A program made the position numbers and the translations under genes. Positions 36,556 to 45,682 of a stretch of DNA of 58,478 bases are shown one piece after another (position 1 is the stretch's first letter; every line of letters starts with the position of its first letter). The notes under the pieces are model-generated. The model searched no databases. It was given only the letters and a program-made list of their open reading frames with translations, and was not told the origin of the DNA. This stretch comes from Chloroflexota bacterium. Its GTDB lineage: Bacteria; Chloroflexota; Anaerolineae; Aggregatilineales; Phototrophicaceae. Location: positions 1-58,478 of the forward strand of contig JAPOVL010000018.1 in NCBI GenBank assembly GCA_026708115.1, given 5' to 3'.

Positions 36556-37409
36556 TAGCTAGCCGGAACTTTTGGCGTCGAAGGGTCATTGCCCCACTCT
36601 TTCCATGAGCCGTCGTAAACGCGCAGATTGCTTGCTCCCGCCACCTCGAGCGCGAGCAATACTAAACTGGCGGAAACGCCGGAGTTACAGTAAATAACCG
36701 TATCGGCCGTATCCATACTGATTCCCATTTCGGAGAGCTGAGCTTGCAGATCGGGGATCGGCTTCAGCGTCATATCATCGGCCACCATGCTCTTTGCTGG
36801 CAGGTTGATCGCCGTCGGGATATGCCCCCCGAATCGGGCCCGCGATGCCTCCCCCGCATACTCGGCCGGCGAACGTACATCCAGAAGCTGCATATTGTCG
36901 GCGTCGATCCCGACTAAGATGTCGTTCGCGCTCGCTTTCAAACGGGCGTTTATTGCCGGTGAGAAGGTCCCCGGGCGCGCGGTGGGGAGAGCATCTTCCG
37001 TCGGCCGCCCTTCGGCTGTCCACTTCTGCCAGCCGCCATCCAGTATGCGTACATTATCGTGACCATAGTAAAGCAGACACCAGCGCATGCGCGCCGCAAA
37101 CATACTCGCGGCATCGTCATAGACGACGACGAGATCGCCATTGCTGATGCCCAGCCGCCTCATCAAGCCGCTAAAGCGGCTCGGCGCGGCAATATCGTTG
37201 GACGGCGAACCCGGCTCGACAATATCAACCACCCAATCGACATAAACCGCGCCGGGAATATGCGCGGCTTCGTAAGCGGCGCGATCGCTAATGTAATGTG
37301 GAGGCGGCGCTGTCGGCGGCAGCACCTTGCCCCGTATGTCGATAATACGCAGATCCCTGTCATCCAGATGTGCTTCCAGCCAAGCGCTGTTTACCAATGG
37401 CGAATGCAT
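36555..37409 (-). CDS. Sulfurtransferase with two rhodanese domains
   Basis: 284 residues from the ATG at 37409 (GAGAGGGG upstream). The inactive N-terminal rhodanese domain (about 8-140) carries GAVYVDWVVDIVEP. The C-terminal one (about 165-275) has the active loop C241-NSGVS in VIYCNSGVSASLVLLALEVA. It moves sulfane sulfur from thiosulfate or 3-mercaptopyruvate to thiols or cyanide. The loop is closer to the mercaptopyruvate type (CGSGVTA) than to CRKGVTA, but this is not decisive. Confidence 0.88.
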   Translation of the reverse strand: MHSPLVNSAWLEAHLDDRDLRIIDIRGKVLPPTAPPPHYISDRAAYEAAHIPGAVYVDWVVDIVEPGSPSNDIAAPSRFSGLMRRLGISNGDLVVVYDDAASMFAARMRWCLLYYGHDNVRILDGGWQKWTAEGRPTEDALPTARPGTFSPAINARLKASANDILVGIDADNMQLLDVRSPAEYAGEASRARFGGHIPTAINLPAKSMVADDMTLKPIPDLQAQLSEMGISMDTADTVIYCNSGVSASLVLLALEVAGASNLRVYDGSWKEWGNDPSTPKVPAS

Positions 37410-37500
37410 AAGCCCCTCTCCAGTACGCAACATATATCAAATGGATACCATCCTCGTTCAAAAACCGCCCCCAGCCGGCAGTGATGAATTGTTTATGTAA

Positions 37501-37574
37501 ACTGCGGCGCTCATGCGACAAGCAGGCTTGCTTTTTTGCCTGAGCGCGACATACCTTGAACCCTTTCGCTACCG
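37501..37574. repeat. Dispersed repeat family A, copy 5
   Basis: ACTGCGGCGCTCATGCGACA followed by AGCAGGCTTGC and TGAGCGCGACA. It is nearly identical in its first 30 nt to the fragment at 41061. Confidence 0.6.
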
Positions 37575-37616
37575 AATCAACCTCTTGACTTACCAAACAC
37601 ACACATCGCGATATAA

Positions 37617-37780
37617 GCCCCTCTCCCCTTGTGGGAGAGGGGTTTGGGGTGAGGGCTTGCGCCGCCCCCAGCCGGCAGTGGTGAATTTAGTGAACATAGA
37701 CTTCTTGTTCGGTCTCAAAAATCGCGGGCGTAGCTCCCCTCCCCGATGCTTCGGGGAGGGCTGGGGGAGGGGTTAGAAAA
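37617..37780. repeat. Two family B GC-rich palindromic repeats
   Basis: The first is CCCCTCTCCCCTTGTGGGAG then AGGGG (from 37619). The second is CTCCCCTCCCCGATGCTTCG then GGGAGGG (from 37735). They are spaced about 115 nt apart in the 37410-37878 gap, which otherwise holds no gene. Confidence 0.65.
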
Positions 37781-37846
37781 ACCAGAATCAATGAAACTCA
37801 CCACTTCCCCATCAACCTCATGTTTTATCAAGACGCCTCTCTCCGA

Positions 37847-37852
37847 TATAAT
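37847..37852 (+). promoter_or_regulatory. -10 box for the hydrolase-ligase gene
   Basis: A perfect TATAAT 27 nt before the ATG. The -35 region (TTTATC at 17 nt) is poor. Predicted 5' leader of about 20 nt. Confidence 0.5.
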
Positions 37853-37878
37853 ATATCCAAAGTTGACCGAGTTTGCCG

Positions 37879-40374
37879 ATGAAAAAGCGCATCCGTGGAT
37901 TAAAACGGGCTACCTTTCAATTAGATTTCGATCTGTATCGGGTCAAGGTGCCGATACCTGGCTATGCCGGTTCCCATCTCAGCGTAATTGATCTGTCCCC
38001 CCAAGACATCGAGCAGACAATCGTTTTCCAGCACGGTTTCGCCGGCGTAGCCGAATCCTGGGAATACCAGCTTACGCATTTCGCCCATCAGTTTCGTGTT
38101 GTGGCGCCGGAACTGCGCGGGCATGGACAGAGCGACGCCCCGCACAGCCAATACGATATGCGAGAGCTCGTTGAAGATCTGCAGGCGGTCGTTACTTCGT
38201 TGAATCTCCCGGAAAAATTTGTCCTGATCGGCCACTCCTTTGGCGGCGCGATCTGTGTTGAATATGCCAATGCCTATCCGCAGCGCATCGCCAAACTCGT
38301 GCTGGTCGCGACAGCCGGGGAATATCCCCTGCCCAAGGCGGCATCGCTATTGTTTCACATTCCTATTAAGCTCGCCGTTCCCTTTTGGCGCTATCGCCGC
38401 AAATGGGACGCGGAATATCACGTGCTCAAAAAGATGTTCCTCAACGCCTTGCATCAATGGCGGGGCTGGTCGCTTCTGCGCAATATCACGGCGGAGTCCC
38501 TTGTTATCACAGGTGAACGCGATACCTATTTCCCGCGCTACATATACGACGATGTTGCCAAGATGATACCGGACGCCGAGGTCTACGACATAGGATCGGC
38601 CAAACACAAAGTTCAGTTGGAGCGTCACGAAGCGGTCAACCGCGCCATCGAACGCTTCATTTTGGCCGCCCAGCACAGCAGTTGGCGCAGCGAATCCGTG
38701 CTCGATAAACTCAATCGCGGCAGACCATGGCTGAGCCACTATCACCTCGATACGCCACATACGATTCCTATCCCCAATCAGCCGCTCTTTCGTTTTCTGG
38801 AGAGTGCCGCCGACTGGCGACCCAAACGAATCGCCACAGTGTTTTATGGCAAGACCATGACCTATCGTGAACTTGAGGCGAAAGCCAATCAGTTCGCGCG
38901 TGGCTTGACTAAGATCGGGGTCGGACCGGGCGATCGCGTGATGATCGTCTTGCCTAACACCCCGCAATTCGTAATCGCCTACTACGCGATTCTCAAACTG
39001 AATGCCGTGGTCGTGCTTTCCAACCCCGACGCCAACGAGCAATTGATCGCTTCCCAAGCGCAAGACACCGGGGCCAAAGTCCTCATCACGCTTAGCGCAT
39101 TTAGCGAACTGGCAGACCTGATTCAGCGGATCACGACAGCCCAAACCGTCATCTTCACGCGGATTGGCAAGCACGTCACCACCAGCCAGAGCAAGGCTTT
39201 TGGCCGGCACAAACACCCAACGCAATCGGACGAAGCCATCGCCGCGCGCATCGGCAAGTTCATGTCCGATGTCATGAATGATGAGCTAACGACCCCTCCT
39301 CAAATTGATGTGAATCCAAGAGATCTCGCGGTGATATCCTTTACCAGCGGCACCACTAGCAAACCCCGAGGCGTCTGTCTGTCGCACAGAAACCTGGTCG
39401 CGAATGCACTGCAAACGAGACACTGGATGCCCGAAATCGAATATGGCGAGGAAACCGTCATGGCCGTCGTGCCCTTTGAACACAGCTATGGCATGACCGC
39501 GGCCATGAATCTGCCGATTTTGATCGCAGCCAAGATCGTGATCGTTTCAGTCTTTGAATTGAAGCAAGTGCTTGAACAAATCAAGCGACACAAGCCGACG
39601 CTATTCCCGGGCGTACCCTCTATGTTCACCTTGATCAACCAGGCGCCCAACGTCAGAAGCTACGGACTTTCCTCCATAAAAGCCTGCATCAGCGGCGCGG
39701 CGCCCTTGCCGGTGGAAGTGCAGGAGGCTTTTGAAAAACTAACCCGCGGGCGTCTGGTCGAGGGATACGGGCTCACCGAAGCGGCTCCCGTCACACACTC
39801 CAATCCACTATATGGACTGCGAAAGATCGGATCGATTGGCGTACCCCTGCCCAATACAGACGCCAAAATTGTCGATCTGGTTGATGGGAACGAGGTGCCC
39901 GCGGGAGAAATCGGCGAGTTGATCGTCCGGGGTCCGCAAATCATGCGTGGATATTGGCGCTCTCCCGAAGAAAATGAGTCCGTGCTGCGTGAAGATTGGT
40001 TGCATACCGGCGATGTCGCGATTATGGACGACGAAGGCTACTTCAAGATAATCAGCCGCAAACGCGATACGATCTTCACCGGGGATTTCAGCGTCTACCC
40101 GCGAGACGTCGAAGAAGTCCTCTACGAGAACAACAAGGTTCTGGAAGTTGCCGTCGTCGGCGTCGGCAGAGAATCCGGCAAGCAAAAGATCAAGGCTTTC
40201 GTCGTGCCCAGACCAAACGCCACCTTGTCTAAGGAGGAGCTGGTCGCCTTGTGCAAGAGGCGGCTGGAAGAATATGCGGTGCCCTGGGAGATTGAGTTCA
40301 GGCAAGAACTGCCGCGATCTTTTATCGGTAAAGTACTGCGGCGCATGCTTTTCGAAGAGGAGATGAGAAAATAG
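37879..40374 (+). CDS. Alpha/beta-hydrolase fused to acyl-CoA ligase
   Basis: 831 residues from the ATG at 37879; a TTG two codons upstream is possible and the ribosome site is weak. Residues 1-270 are an alpha/beta hydrolase: QHGFAGVAESW (oxyanion region), LRGHGQSD, and nucleophile S120 in LIGHSFGGA. Residues about 300-831 are an AMP-forming ligase: ISFTSGTTSKPRGV, YGLTEAAP, HTGDVAIMDDEGY, and the C-terminal Lys in FIGKVLRRML. The two halves may release and activate one fatty acid. There is a second, separate acyl-CoA ligase at 49.8 kb. Confidence 0.85.
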   Translation: MKKRIRGLKRATFQLDFDLYRVKVPIPGYAGSHLSVIDLSPQDIEQTIVFQHGFAGVAESWEYQLTHFAHQFRVVAPELRGHGQSDAPHSQYDMRELVEDLQAVVTSLNLPEKFVLIGHSFGGAICVEYANAYPQRIAKLVLVATAGEYPLPKAASLLFHIPIKLAVPFWRYRRKWDAEYHVLKKMFLNALHQWRGWSLLRNITAESLVITGERDTYFPRYIYDDVAKMIPDAEVYDIGSAKHKVQLERHEAVNRAIERFILAAQHSSWRSESVLDKLNRGRPWLSHYHLDTPHTIPIPNQPLFRFLESAADWRPKRIATVFYGKTMTYRELEAKANQFARGLTKIGVGPGDRVMIVLPNTPQFVIAYYAILKLNAVVVLSNPDANEQLIASQAQDTGAKVLITLSAFSELADLIQRITTAQTVIFTRIGKHVTTSQSKAFGRHKHPTQSDEAIAARIGKFMSDVMNDELTTPPQIDVNPRDLAVISFTSGTTSKPRGVCLSHRNLVANALQTRHWMPEIEYGEETVMAVVPFEHSYGMTAAMNLPILIAAKIVIVSVFELKQVLEQIKRHKPTLFPGVPSMFTLINQAPNVRSYGLSSIKACISGAAPLPVEVQEAFEKLTRGRLVEGYGLTEAAPVTHSNPLYGLRKIGSIGVPLPNTDAKIVDLVDGNEVPAGEIGELIVRGPQIMRGYWRSPEENESVLREDWLHTGDVAIMDDEGYFKIISRKRDTIFTGDFSVYPRDVEEVLYENNKVLEVAVVGVGRESGKQKIKAFVVPRPNATLSKEELVALCKRRLEEYAVPWEIEFRQELPRSFIGKVLRRMLFEEEMRK

Positions 40375-40383
40375 CTTCTTGTT

Positions 40384-41040
40384 ATGTATGATCTGCCCCT
40401 GTTTCCGCTGAACACCGTTTTGTTCCCCGGCATGCAACTTAAACTGCATATCTTTGAAGAACGTTACAAGTTGATGATCCGTCGCTGTATTCATGACGAA
40501 ACGCCATTTGGCGTGATCTTGATCAGGAGCGGTCGCGAAGCGCTGGGACCGGTCGCCATTACCCATGATGTTGGCTGCACCGCGAAGATTATCGAGGTGC
40601 AGAAGCTTCCCTTTGATCGCATGAACATTGTCGCCGTGGGCCAGCGGCGCTTTCGCGTTCGCGGACTGGATCACAGCAAGCCCTACCTGCTTGGTGATGT
40701 CGAGTACTTTGCGCCGCGAGATGACGACAAGCCAGCCATGCGCCGCTTCGGCAGAAGTCTGCGCCCGCTTATCATTCGCTATCTGGAAATCCTTGCCTCG
40801 GCGGAAAAAGTGGACTTCGATCCGGAGCTGATCCCCCGGTCACCCAAGTCACTTGCCCAAATCGCTGCCATCCTTTTGCAGGCCGACAATGCTCAGAAGC
40901 AGGAACTGCTGCGCCAGGATACAATGGCGCAGCTTTTGAACTTGCTGGTTGAGATCTATCGCTTGGAGACAATGCTGCTAGGCATGCGCTTGAACCCGCC
41001 CGATGATGACTTTAACATTGGACCCTTTTCCAGCAACTGA
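40384..41040 (+). CDS. LON substrate-binding-domain protein
   Basis: 218 residues without the ATPase and protease parts of Lon. The N-terminal LPLFPLNTVLFPGMQLKLHI and FEERYKLMIR are typical of PF02190, followed by a helical bundle. Stand-alone LON-domain proteins are common in bacteria but their role is poorly known. It begins 9 nt after the fusion gene and is probably co-transcribed. Confidence 0.88.
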   Translation: MYDLPLFPLNTVLFPGMQLKLHIFEERYKLMIRRCIHDETPFGVILIRSGREALGPVAITHDVGCTAKIIEVQKLPFDRMNIVAVGQRRFRVRGLDHSKPYLLGDVEYFAPRDDDKPAMRRFGRSLRPLIIRYLEILASAEKVDFDPELIPRSPKSLAQIAAILLQADNAQKQELLRQDTMAQLLNLLVEIYRLETMLLGMRLNPPDDDFNIGPFSSN

Positions 41041-41060
41041 TGTGGAATACGCTTATCTAA

Positions 41061-41090
41061 ACTGCGGCGCTCATGCGACAAGCAGGCTCA
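41061..41090. repeat. Dispersed repeat family A, 5' fragment
   Basis: ACTGCGGCGCTCATGCGACA then AGCAGGCTCA, after which similarity stops. A truncated copy directly behind the LON gene. Confidence 0.55.
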
Positions 41091-41262
41091 CTAAGTAGTC
41101 CAAATAAAGCAATGCGAAGAAACTGCATTTGTAGCGTAAATTGTAAGGCCTGTCCGCTACTGCACACCTTGCTCACTGATAACAGGAACTATACCGAAAC
41201 AATACAAAAGTGGTGACGATCCTTGCGAAAATCAACAAATTATTACGATATCCGCCAAGCTT

Positions 41263-41346
41263 AGCTCCCCTTCCCTCCTTGTGGGAATTCCGCCCCCCGT
41301 TTAGCGGGGGGACCGAGGGGGGCCAGGGGCCGGGGGGTGAGGGGTG
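41263..41346. repeat. Family B GC-rich repeat
   Basis: The central palindrome CCCCCCGTTTAGCGGGGGG is flanked by CTCCCC.. and ..GGGGCCGGGGGGTGAGGG. The 41041-41558 gap holds this, a family A fragment, a family C palindrome and no gene. Confidence 0.75.
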
Positions 41347-41386
41347 AAAAAAGCGCGTCAGCATGACCCAGTAGCGGACAAGCCTT

Positions 41387-41411
41387 GTAGGGGCGACCTA
41401 TCAGGTCGCCC
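41387..41411. repeat. Palindromic repeat family C, copy 2
   Basis: GTAGGGGCGACCTATCAGGT then CGCCC, followed by GAAAATCAC. The copy at 45148 is identical over this stretch. Confidence 0.75.
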
Positions 41412-41558
41412 GAAAATCACCGAAATAAAATCAGGCTTTTGCGCTGATTTGACCGCCGATGAAGAGATGTCCTGTCCTCCGCGATGCCTCGGGAGATGAA
41501 GTAGAAAAGCGATGCCTCCACAATCTGATTACTTGCTTGGAACTACTGAGGTAACCCA

Positions 41559-42746
41559 TTGACAAGCGTCCTCAAATTCCTCTTGCGCCTCTGCCTGGTA
41601 TTGTCCGCCACCGTCGTCCTGCTCGAGATTGCCTTTCAGCTTGCCTTTCTCCACTTGCCGGGGGAACTGATTCAGCGCATGCCGCAATATCGCGAGCGAG
41701 CCGGGTTTCGGTTAGTTACGGAACACGGCGCGAGAGAATCTCCTGCCGGCCAATCTGTCGAGATACGCGTCGACCAGTATGCTGGCGACCTTTTCCGATT
41801 GACCTGCCTCTCGACCGATCACGCGCAATTCTTTCAGCCATACACGGTGAGCTTCAAGCGCGACCAACACGGCTTCCGCAATCAGGAACCCTGGCACGAC
41901 GATCTTGATCTGCTCGTCCTGGGAGATTCCTTCACGGCGGCGGAGGCAATACAGCATCCCTTCTGGTCTGGGCTTTCCGACGCTACGCTATCATTGTCCT
42001 TTCCCGGCAGTGGCACAATTGAACAGAGCCTTTTCTTGGACGCCTACGGATTGCCTCGCAATCCCGATACGGTCGTGCTGGCCTACTTTGCGGGCAACGA
42101 TCTCTCCGACAATCGAGTTTTCCTGGAAATGCGGCGTCAAGGCAAGTCGATTGCCGACCGCGTTCACCAGAATCGCTCTCCATTCGAGTATCTGGTGACC
42201 CTTCATATTGCGCTCTATTTGCGCGACGCCATCCATAAAGCCAACATAAGCGACTGTCACTATCCGCAAGTCGCCCATACAAGAACGCCGACTCCTGTTG
42301 CCTTCTTCGACAGTATGCTGCCGATCCTCGCCTTGGACGCCGATAATCTGCGCGCCAGTGATATGTTCCAGGCCACCCGGAGTTCAATAGTAGATATGTC
42401 GCAAGATCTGGGCGCGCGGGGAATCCGCTTTGTCATGATGTATATCCCACAGAAGGCCGAACTGTACTGGCCATACCTGAACGCCGAAAGCAAAGCAGCG
42501 ATCGCGTCCTACGTTGGGGAGAACCTTTCGCCGCTCGCGGGGGAGATTGTCGACAAAAATATCTCTGTGCAACGCGATCTCTGGTTAGCAGTCGCGCTGG
42601 AAGAGCAGATCGAGTTCCTGGATCTGACGCCGGCTCTGCGCTCGGCGATCGAAAACGGCAACTCGCCCTATTTCTTCGCGGATACGCACTGGAATCAATT
42701 GGGCCACGATCTTGCCCGCCTGGAACTGCAGAAAATCTTGAATTAG
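41559..42746 (+). CDS. Membrane-anchored SGNH/AlgX-like protein
   Basis: 395 residues. The start is TTG, decided by TGAGGT 7 nt upstream with no suitable ATG. One N-terminal membrane segment (about 8-30), then an SGNH-hydrolase-like domain: S124 in LVLGDSFTAAEA, N180 in YFAGND, and D375/H377 in FADTHWNQLGHD. The last motif resembles AlgJ/AlgX acetyltransferases that modify exopolysaccharide. It is the first gene of the carbamoyltransferase cassette. Confidence 0.78.
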   Translation: MTSVLKFLLRLCLVLSATVVLLEIAFQLAFLHLPGELIQRMPQYRERAGFRLVTEHGARESPAGQSVEIRVDQYAGDLFRLTCLSTDHAQFFQPYTVSFKRDQHGFRNQEPWHDDLDLLVLGDSFTAAEAIQHPFWSGLSDATLSLSFPGSGTIEQSLFLDAYGLPRNPDTVVLAYFAGNDLSDNRVFLEMRRQGKSIADRVHQNRSPFEYLVTLHIALYLRDAIHKANISDCHYPQVAHTRTPTPVAFFDSMLPILALDADNLRASDMFQATRSSIVDMSQDLGARGIRFVMMYIPQKAELYWPYLNAESKAAIASYVGENLSPLAGEIVDKNISVQRDLWLAVALEEQIEFLDLTPALRSAIENGNSPYFFADTHWNQLGHDLARLELQKILN

Positions 42747-42835
42747 TGTAGGCTTGGTAAATGTTGCTGCGACATGGCTATGCATTATGTCGACGGCGAC
42801 TTGGCTCGCCAAAGCGAATCGGGAGAACTAATCAC

Positions 42836-43066
42836 TTGAAAAAACTCTGGAAAATCGCTTGGGAGCGCTTCAGTCTCAATTCCAGCATCGTGGCCGACGG
42901 CAATGGACGATTCATCGCGACGCTATTCTACTTCACAATCTTCTTGCCCTTTGGGCTGCTGTCTGCTCTGTTCATGGATCCCCTGCGCGTCCGCAAGGCT
43001 GAAGTATCCTGGCACTTGCGCGAACCGGTCCCCTCTGATCTTGAATCGGCCAAAGAACAAGGCTGA
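42836..43066 (+). CDS. Small single-pass membrane protein of the carbamoyltransferase cassette
   Basis: 76 residues from a TTG at 42836 with GGGAGAA upstream. A basic N-terminus (MKKLWKIAWERF) precedes one long hydrophobic segment (about 28-46, FIATLFYFTIFLPFGLLSAL) and a charged tail. Its stop overlaps the spacing to the next ATG by only 2 nt. Its position matches that of SxtJ-like small membrane proteins beside carbamoyltransferases, but it is shorter and the relation is not certain. Confidence 0.6.
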   Translation: MKKLWKIAWERFSLNSSIVADGNGRFIATLFYFTIFLPFGLLSALFMDPLRVRKAEVSWHLREPVPSDLESAKEQG

Positions 43067-43068
43067 GC

Positions 43069-44859
43069 ATGTATATTCTGGGCATATCAGCCTTTTATCA
43101 CGATTCCGCCGCCGCGCTAATCAAGAATGGCGAGCTGGTAGCGGCCGCCATGGAAGAACGCTTTACACGAGTCAAACACGACAATGGCTTTCCTCAACTT
43201 GCCGCGGAGTTCTGCCTCGAACAAGCCCGCATTACACCTGATGAACTTGACTACGTTGTCTTTTACGAAAAACCGCTGCTGAAGTTTGAACGTATACTGC
43301 AGACAGCATTGAACACCTTCCCTCGTTCATCCGGCCTCTGGCGAGAGTCCATGCTCGCCTGGCTGACGGACAAACTCTGGGTGCGCAGCCACCTGGCCCG
43401 AGGCATCGGCGTGCCCTACGACAAAATACTTTTTTGCGATCACCACATGAGCCACGCCGCCAGCGCGTTTTTCGCCTGTCCCTACAAGGAAGCCGCGATT
43501 CTGACCGTCGACGGCGTTGGAGAATGGACCACAACCACCTTGGGCGTCGGCAACAGCTCCCTCGGCGAGGCCGATGCCACGCCGCCGACTATCGATCTGT
43601 TTGAAGAGCAGCGCTTCCCGCATTCCTTAGGGCTCCTCTATTCGACATTTACCGCCTGGCTCGGCTTCCGCGTCAATAACGGCGAATACAAAGTCATGGG
43701 TATGAGCCCCTATGGCGAGCCGCGATATCTGGACAAAATTTATAAGCTTGTCCAGCAAGACCGGACAACGGGATCATTCCGCCTCGATATGTCCTATTTT
43801 GACTTCCATCGCTCCACGACCCGTAGCTACAGCAACAAGTTCCTCGACCTCTTTGGGGAAAAGCGCGACCCCGACAGCGAATTCTTCACCGCCAACACGC
43901 AGCCGCATCGCAAGGACGAAAAACGGGCGATGGAAGCGAATCAATATTATGCCGATGTCGCCGCCAGCGTGCAGCAAGTCACCGAAGATACCCTCATTAA
44001 TATCGCCACCTATCTGCACGGCAAGACCGGCATGAAAAAGCTCGTGATGGCCGGCGGCGTCGCCCTCAATACCAAAGCCAACTGGCGCATCCTGAAAGAA
44101 ACCCCCTTCGAAGAACTCTGGATTCAGCCAGCGGCGGGTGACGATGGCGGCGCCTTGGGCGCGGCGCTTTGGGCATGGCATATCGTCCTTGGCAAACCGC
44201 GCCAATGGGTGCAGTCACACGCCTATTTCGGCAAGGGTTACGACGACGCTGATTGTAGGTCATTCCTCGAGGCCGCCGGCTTGCGCTACGAATCATTCGA
44301 CGACGAATGCAAACTGACAGAAACCATCGTCGACGCGCTGACCCGGCAGCAAGTCATTGGATTTCACCAAGGTCGATTCGAGTGGGGTCCTCGCGCCCTG
44401 GGCAATCGCAGCATCCTGGCCGATCCCCGCGGCGAAGAAATGAAAGAAGTCGTGAACACAAAGATCAAATTTCGCGAACCCTTCCGGCCCTTCGCTCCCG
44501 TCATACTCCGCGAGCGCTCGCCAGAATATTTTGACTACCCGCAAGTTGCCGAGCACGATACGCCTCGCTATATGTTGATGGTTGCTCCGATCAAATCGGA
44601 CAAACAGTCGGAAATCCACGCCGTCAACCACGAAGGTACGGGACGGCTGCAATCCATTGACCGCGATACCAACCCACGCTACTATGATGTCGTCAAACAG
44701 TTTGGCGACGCCACCGGCGTGCCCGTTGTCCTCAATACGTCCTTTAACCTGCGCGGAGAGCCAATCGTCAACACGCCCCAAGAGGCTTTCAACACCTTCC
44801 GCAATAGCGATATTGATATGCTGGTCCTGGGATCACACGTGGTGCGCAAACCCCTTTGA
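43069..44859 (+). CDS. Carbamoyltransferase (NodU/CmcH/TobZ family)
   Basis: 596 residues. The N-terminal Kae1-like half begins MYILGISAFYHDSAAALIKN and includes CDHHMSHAASAFFACPY (metal-binding His). The C-terminal YrdC-like-associated half has QGRFEWGPRALGNRSILADP and VVLNTSFNLRGEPIVNTP. The family moves a carbamoyl group from carbamoyl phosphate, via carbamoyl-adenylate, to a hydroxyl on a sugar or natural product. No antibiotic genes are near, so a surface glycan is the likely target (inference). Confidence 0.92.
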   Translation: MYILGISAFYHDSAAALIKNGELVAAAMEERFTRVKHDNGFPQLAAEFCLEQARITPDELDYVVFYEKPLLKFERILQTALNTFPRSSGLWRESMLAWLTDKLWVRSHLARGIGVPYDKILFCDHHMSHAASAFFACPYKEAAILTVDGVGEWTTTTLGVGNSSLGEADATPPTIDLFEEQRFPHSLGLLYSTFTAWLGFRVNNGEYKVMGMSPYGEPRYLDKIYKLVQQDRTTGSFRLDMSYFDFHRSTTRSYSNKFLDLFGEKRDPDSEFFTANTQPHRKDEKRAMEANQYYADVAASVQQVTEDTLINIATYLHGKTGMKKLVMAGGVALNTKANWRILKETPFEELWIQPAAGDDGGALGAALWAWHIVLGKPRQWVQSHAYFGKGYDDADCRSFLEAAGLRYESFDDECKLTETIVDALTRQQVIGFHQGRFEWGPRALGNRSILADPRGEEMKEVVNTKIKFREPFRPFAPVILRERSPEYFDYPQVAEHDTPRYMLMVAPIKSDKQSEIHAVNHEGTGRLQSIDRDTNPRYYDVVKQFGDATGVPVVLNTSFNLRGEPIVNTPQEAFNTFRNSDIDMLVLGSHVVRKPL

Positions 44860-44886
44860 TCGCATAGAGGCCGGCGAGGAGACAGA

Positions 44887-45099
44887 ATGAGTTCCAAAGT
44901 GAAAACAAGCAAGAACACACCCAGTGCGCTTCAAGATTTCTTCATGCGCCTGGGAGTGCTCGGCGAACTGCTTGCCTTCTTGTGGAAACGCAAATTGTAT
45001 TGGATGTTGCCGCTGGTGATCACACTCCTGGTCTTCGCTCTCGTCATCATGTTTGGCAGCGCAAGCCCCGCCGGCGTATTCATATACTCGCTGTTCTAG
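44887..45099 (+). CDS. DUF5989-type small membrane protein
   Basis: 70 residues with a GAGGAG ribosome site. After a polar N-terminus, GELLAFLWKRKLYWMLPLVI leads into one membrane helix ending GSASPAGVFIYSLF. The pattern (FLWxRKxxWLxPLV..., ending IYxLF) is that of DUF5989, a family I know as coming directly after carbamoyltransferases. Function unknown; it might anchor the enzyme to the membrane. Confidence 0.75.
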   Translation: MSSKVKTSKNTPSALQDFFMRLGVLGELLAFLWKRKLYWMLPLVITLLVFALVIMFGSASPAGVFIYSLF

Positions 45100-45147
45100 G
45101 ATGGCTCGCTGTAATGATCCCCAAGCCACAATCACCGAACATGACTT

Positions 45148-45172
45148 GTAGGGGCGACCTATCAGGTCGCCC
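45148..45172. repeat. Palindromic repeat family C, copy 3
   Basis: Same sequence as at 41387, including the flanking GAAAATCAC. Confidence 0.75.
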
Positions 45173-45272
45173 GAAAATCACTGCAACAATTTCGGGTTTG
45201 CAACCATATCGTGCCCAATTGATAAGGCCTCCCTTTGCCATCCCGTGAATCTATCAAGAGCGAGATGATGCC

Positions 45273-45662
45273 GTGGATCTAAAAGCGATCGTACTGATAG
45301 CCCTCCTGGCCCTGATCGCCCGGCTTGGTTGGGCTGTCCACCGGCGCTCAACCAGACAGCAGCCAATTCATGGCGGCGCCCCGGCCGCCATTTTCAACTT
45401 CCTTGCGGGGCTGTGCTTCGCGGCCATCCTCCCCGCCGTCTGCGCATCGGTCCTGGTCCTGCACCCCGATATGCTGCAACTGGCCGGCATCACCCTCAGC
45501 CCCATCATCGTTATCCTCGTGGGTCTGGCGCTGTTGAGCCTCCTCTTCTCGATCCTCTTCGCCCTCTTCGAGCGCCGCCCCCTGGAGCGCGCGCGACAAG
45601 AAACAGCCCTGCGCGACGCGCAAGGCTGGACTGAACAGGATGCCAAGACTTCCGGGCTATAA
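45273..45662 (+). CDS. Membrane protein of unknown function
   Basis: 129 residues with a GTG start. Three hydrophobic stretches: about 3-18, 38-60 and 66-92. The C-terminus is charged (ERRPLERARQETALRDAQGW). No family is recognised. It is convergent with gyrB. Confidence 0.5.
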   Translation: MDLKAIVLIALLALIARLGWAVHRRSTRQQPIHGGAPAAIFNFLAGLCFAAILPAVCASVLVLHPDMLQLAGITLSPIIVILVGLALLSLLFSILFALFERRPLERARQETALRDAQGWTEQDAKTSGL

Positions 45663-45682
45663 TTACAAATTTAACTGATGAC

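Noticed and set aside
37879..40374. OleBC (olefin/beta-lactone pathway) identity for the fusion
   Set aside because: No OleA or OleD genes nearby, and the ligase motifs look like ordinary FadD. It cannot be claimed from sequence reading.
41468..41480. Second MITE end (GTCCTGTCCTCC)
   Set aside because: Resembles the inverted repeat at 58.3 kb, but is short and unpaired, so it is not listed as an element.
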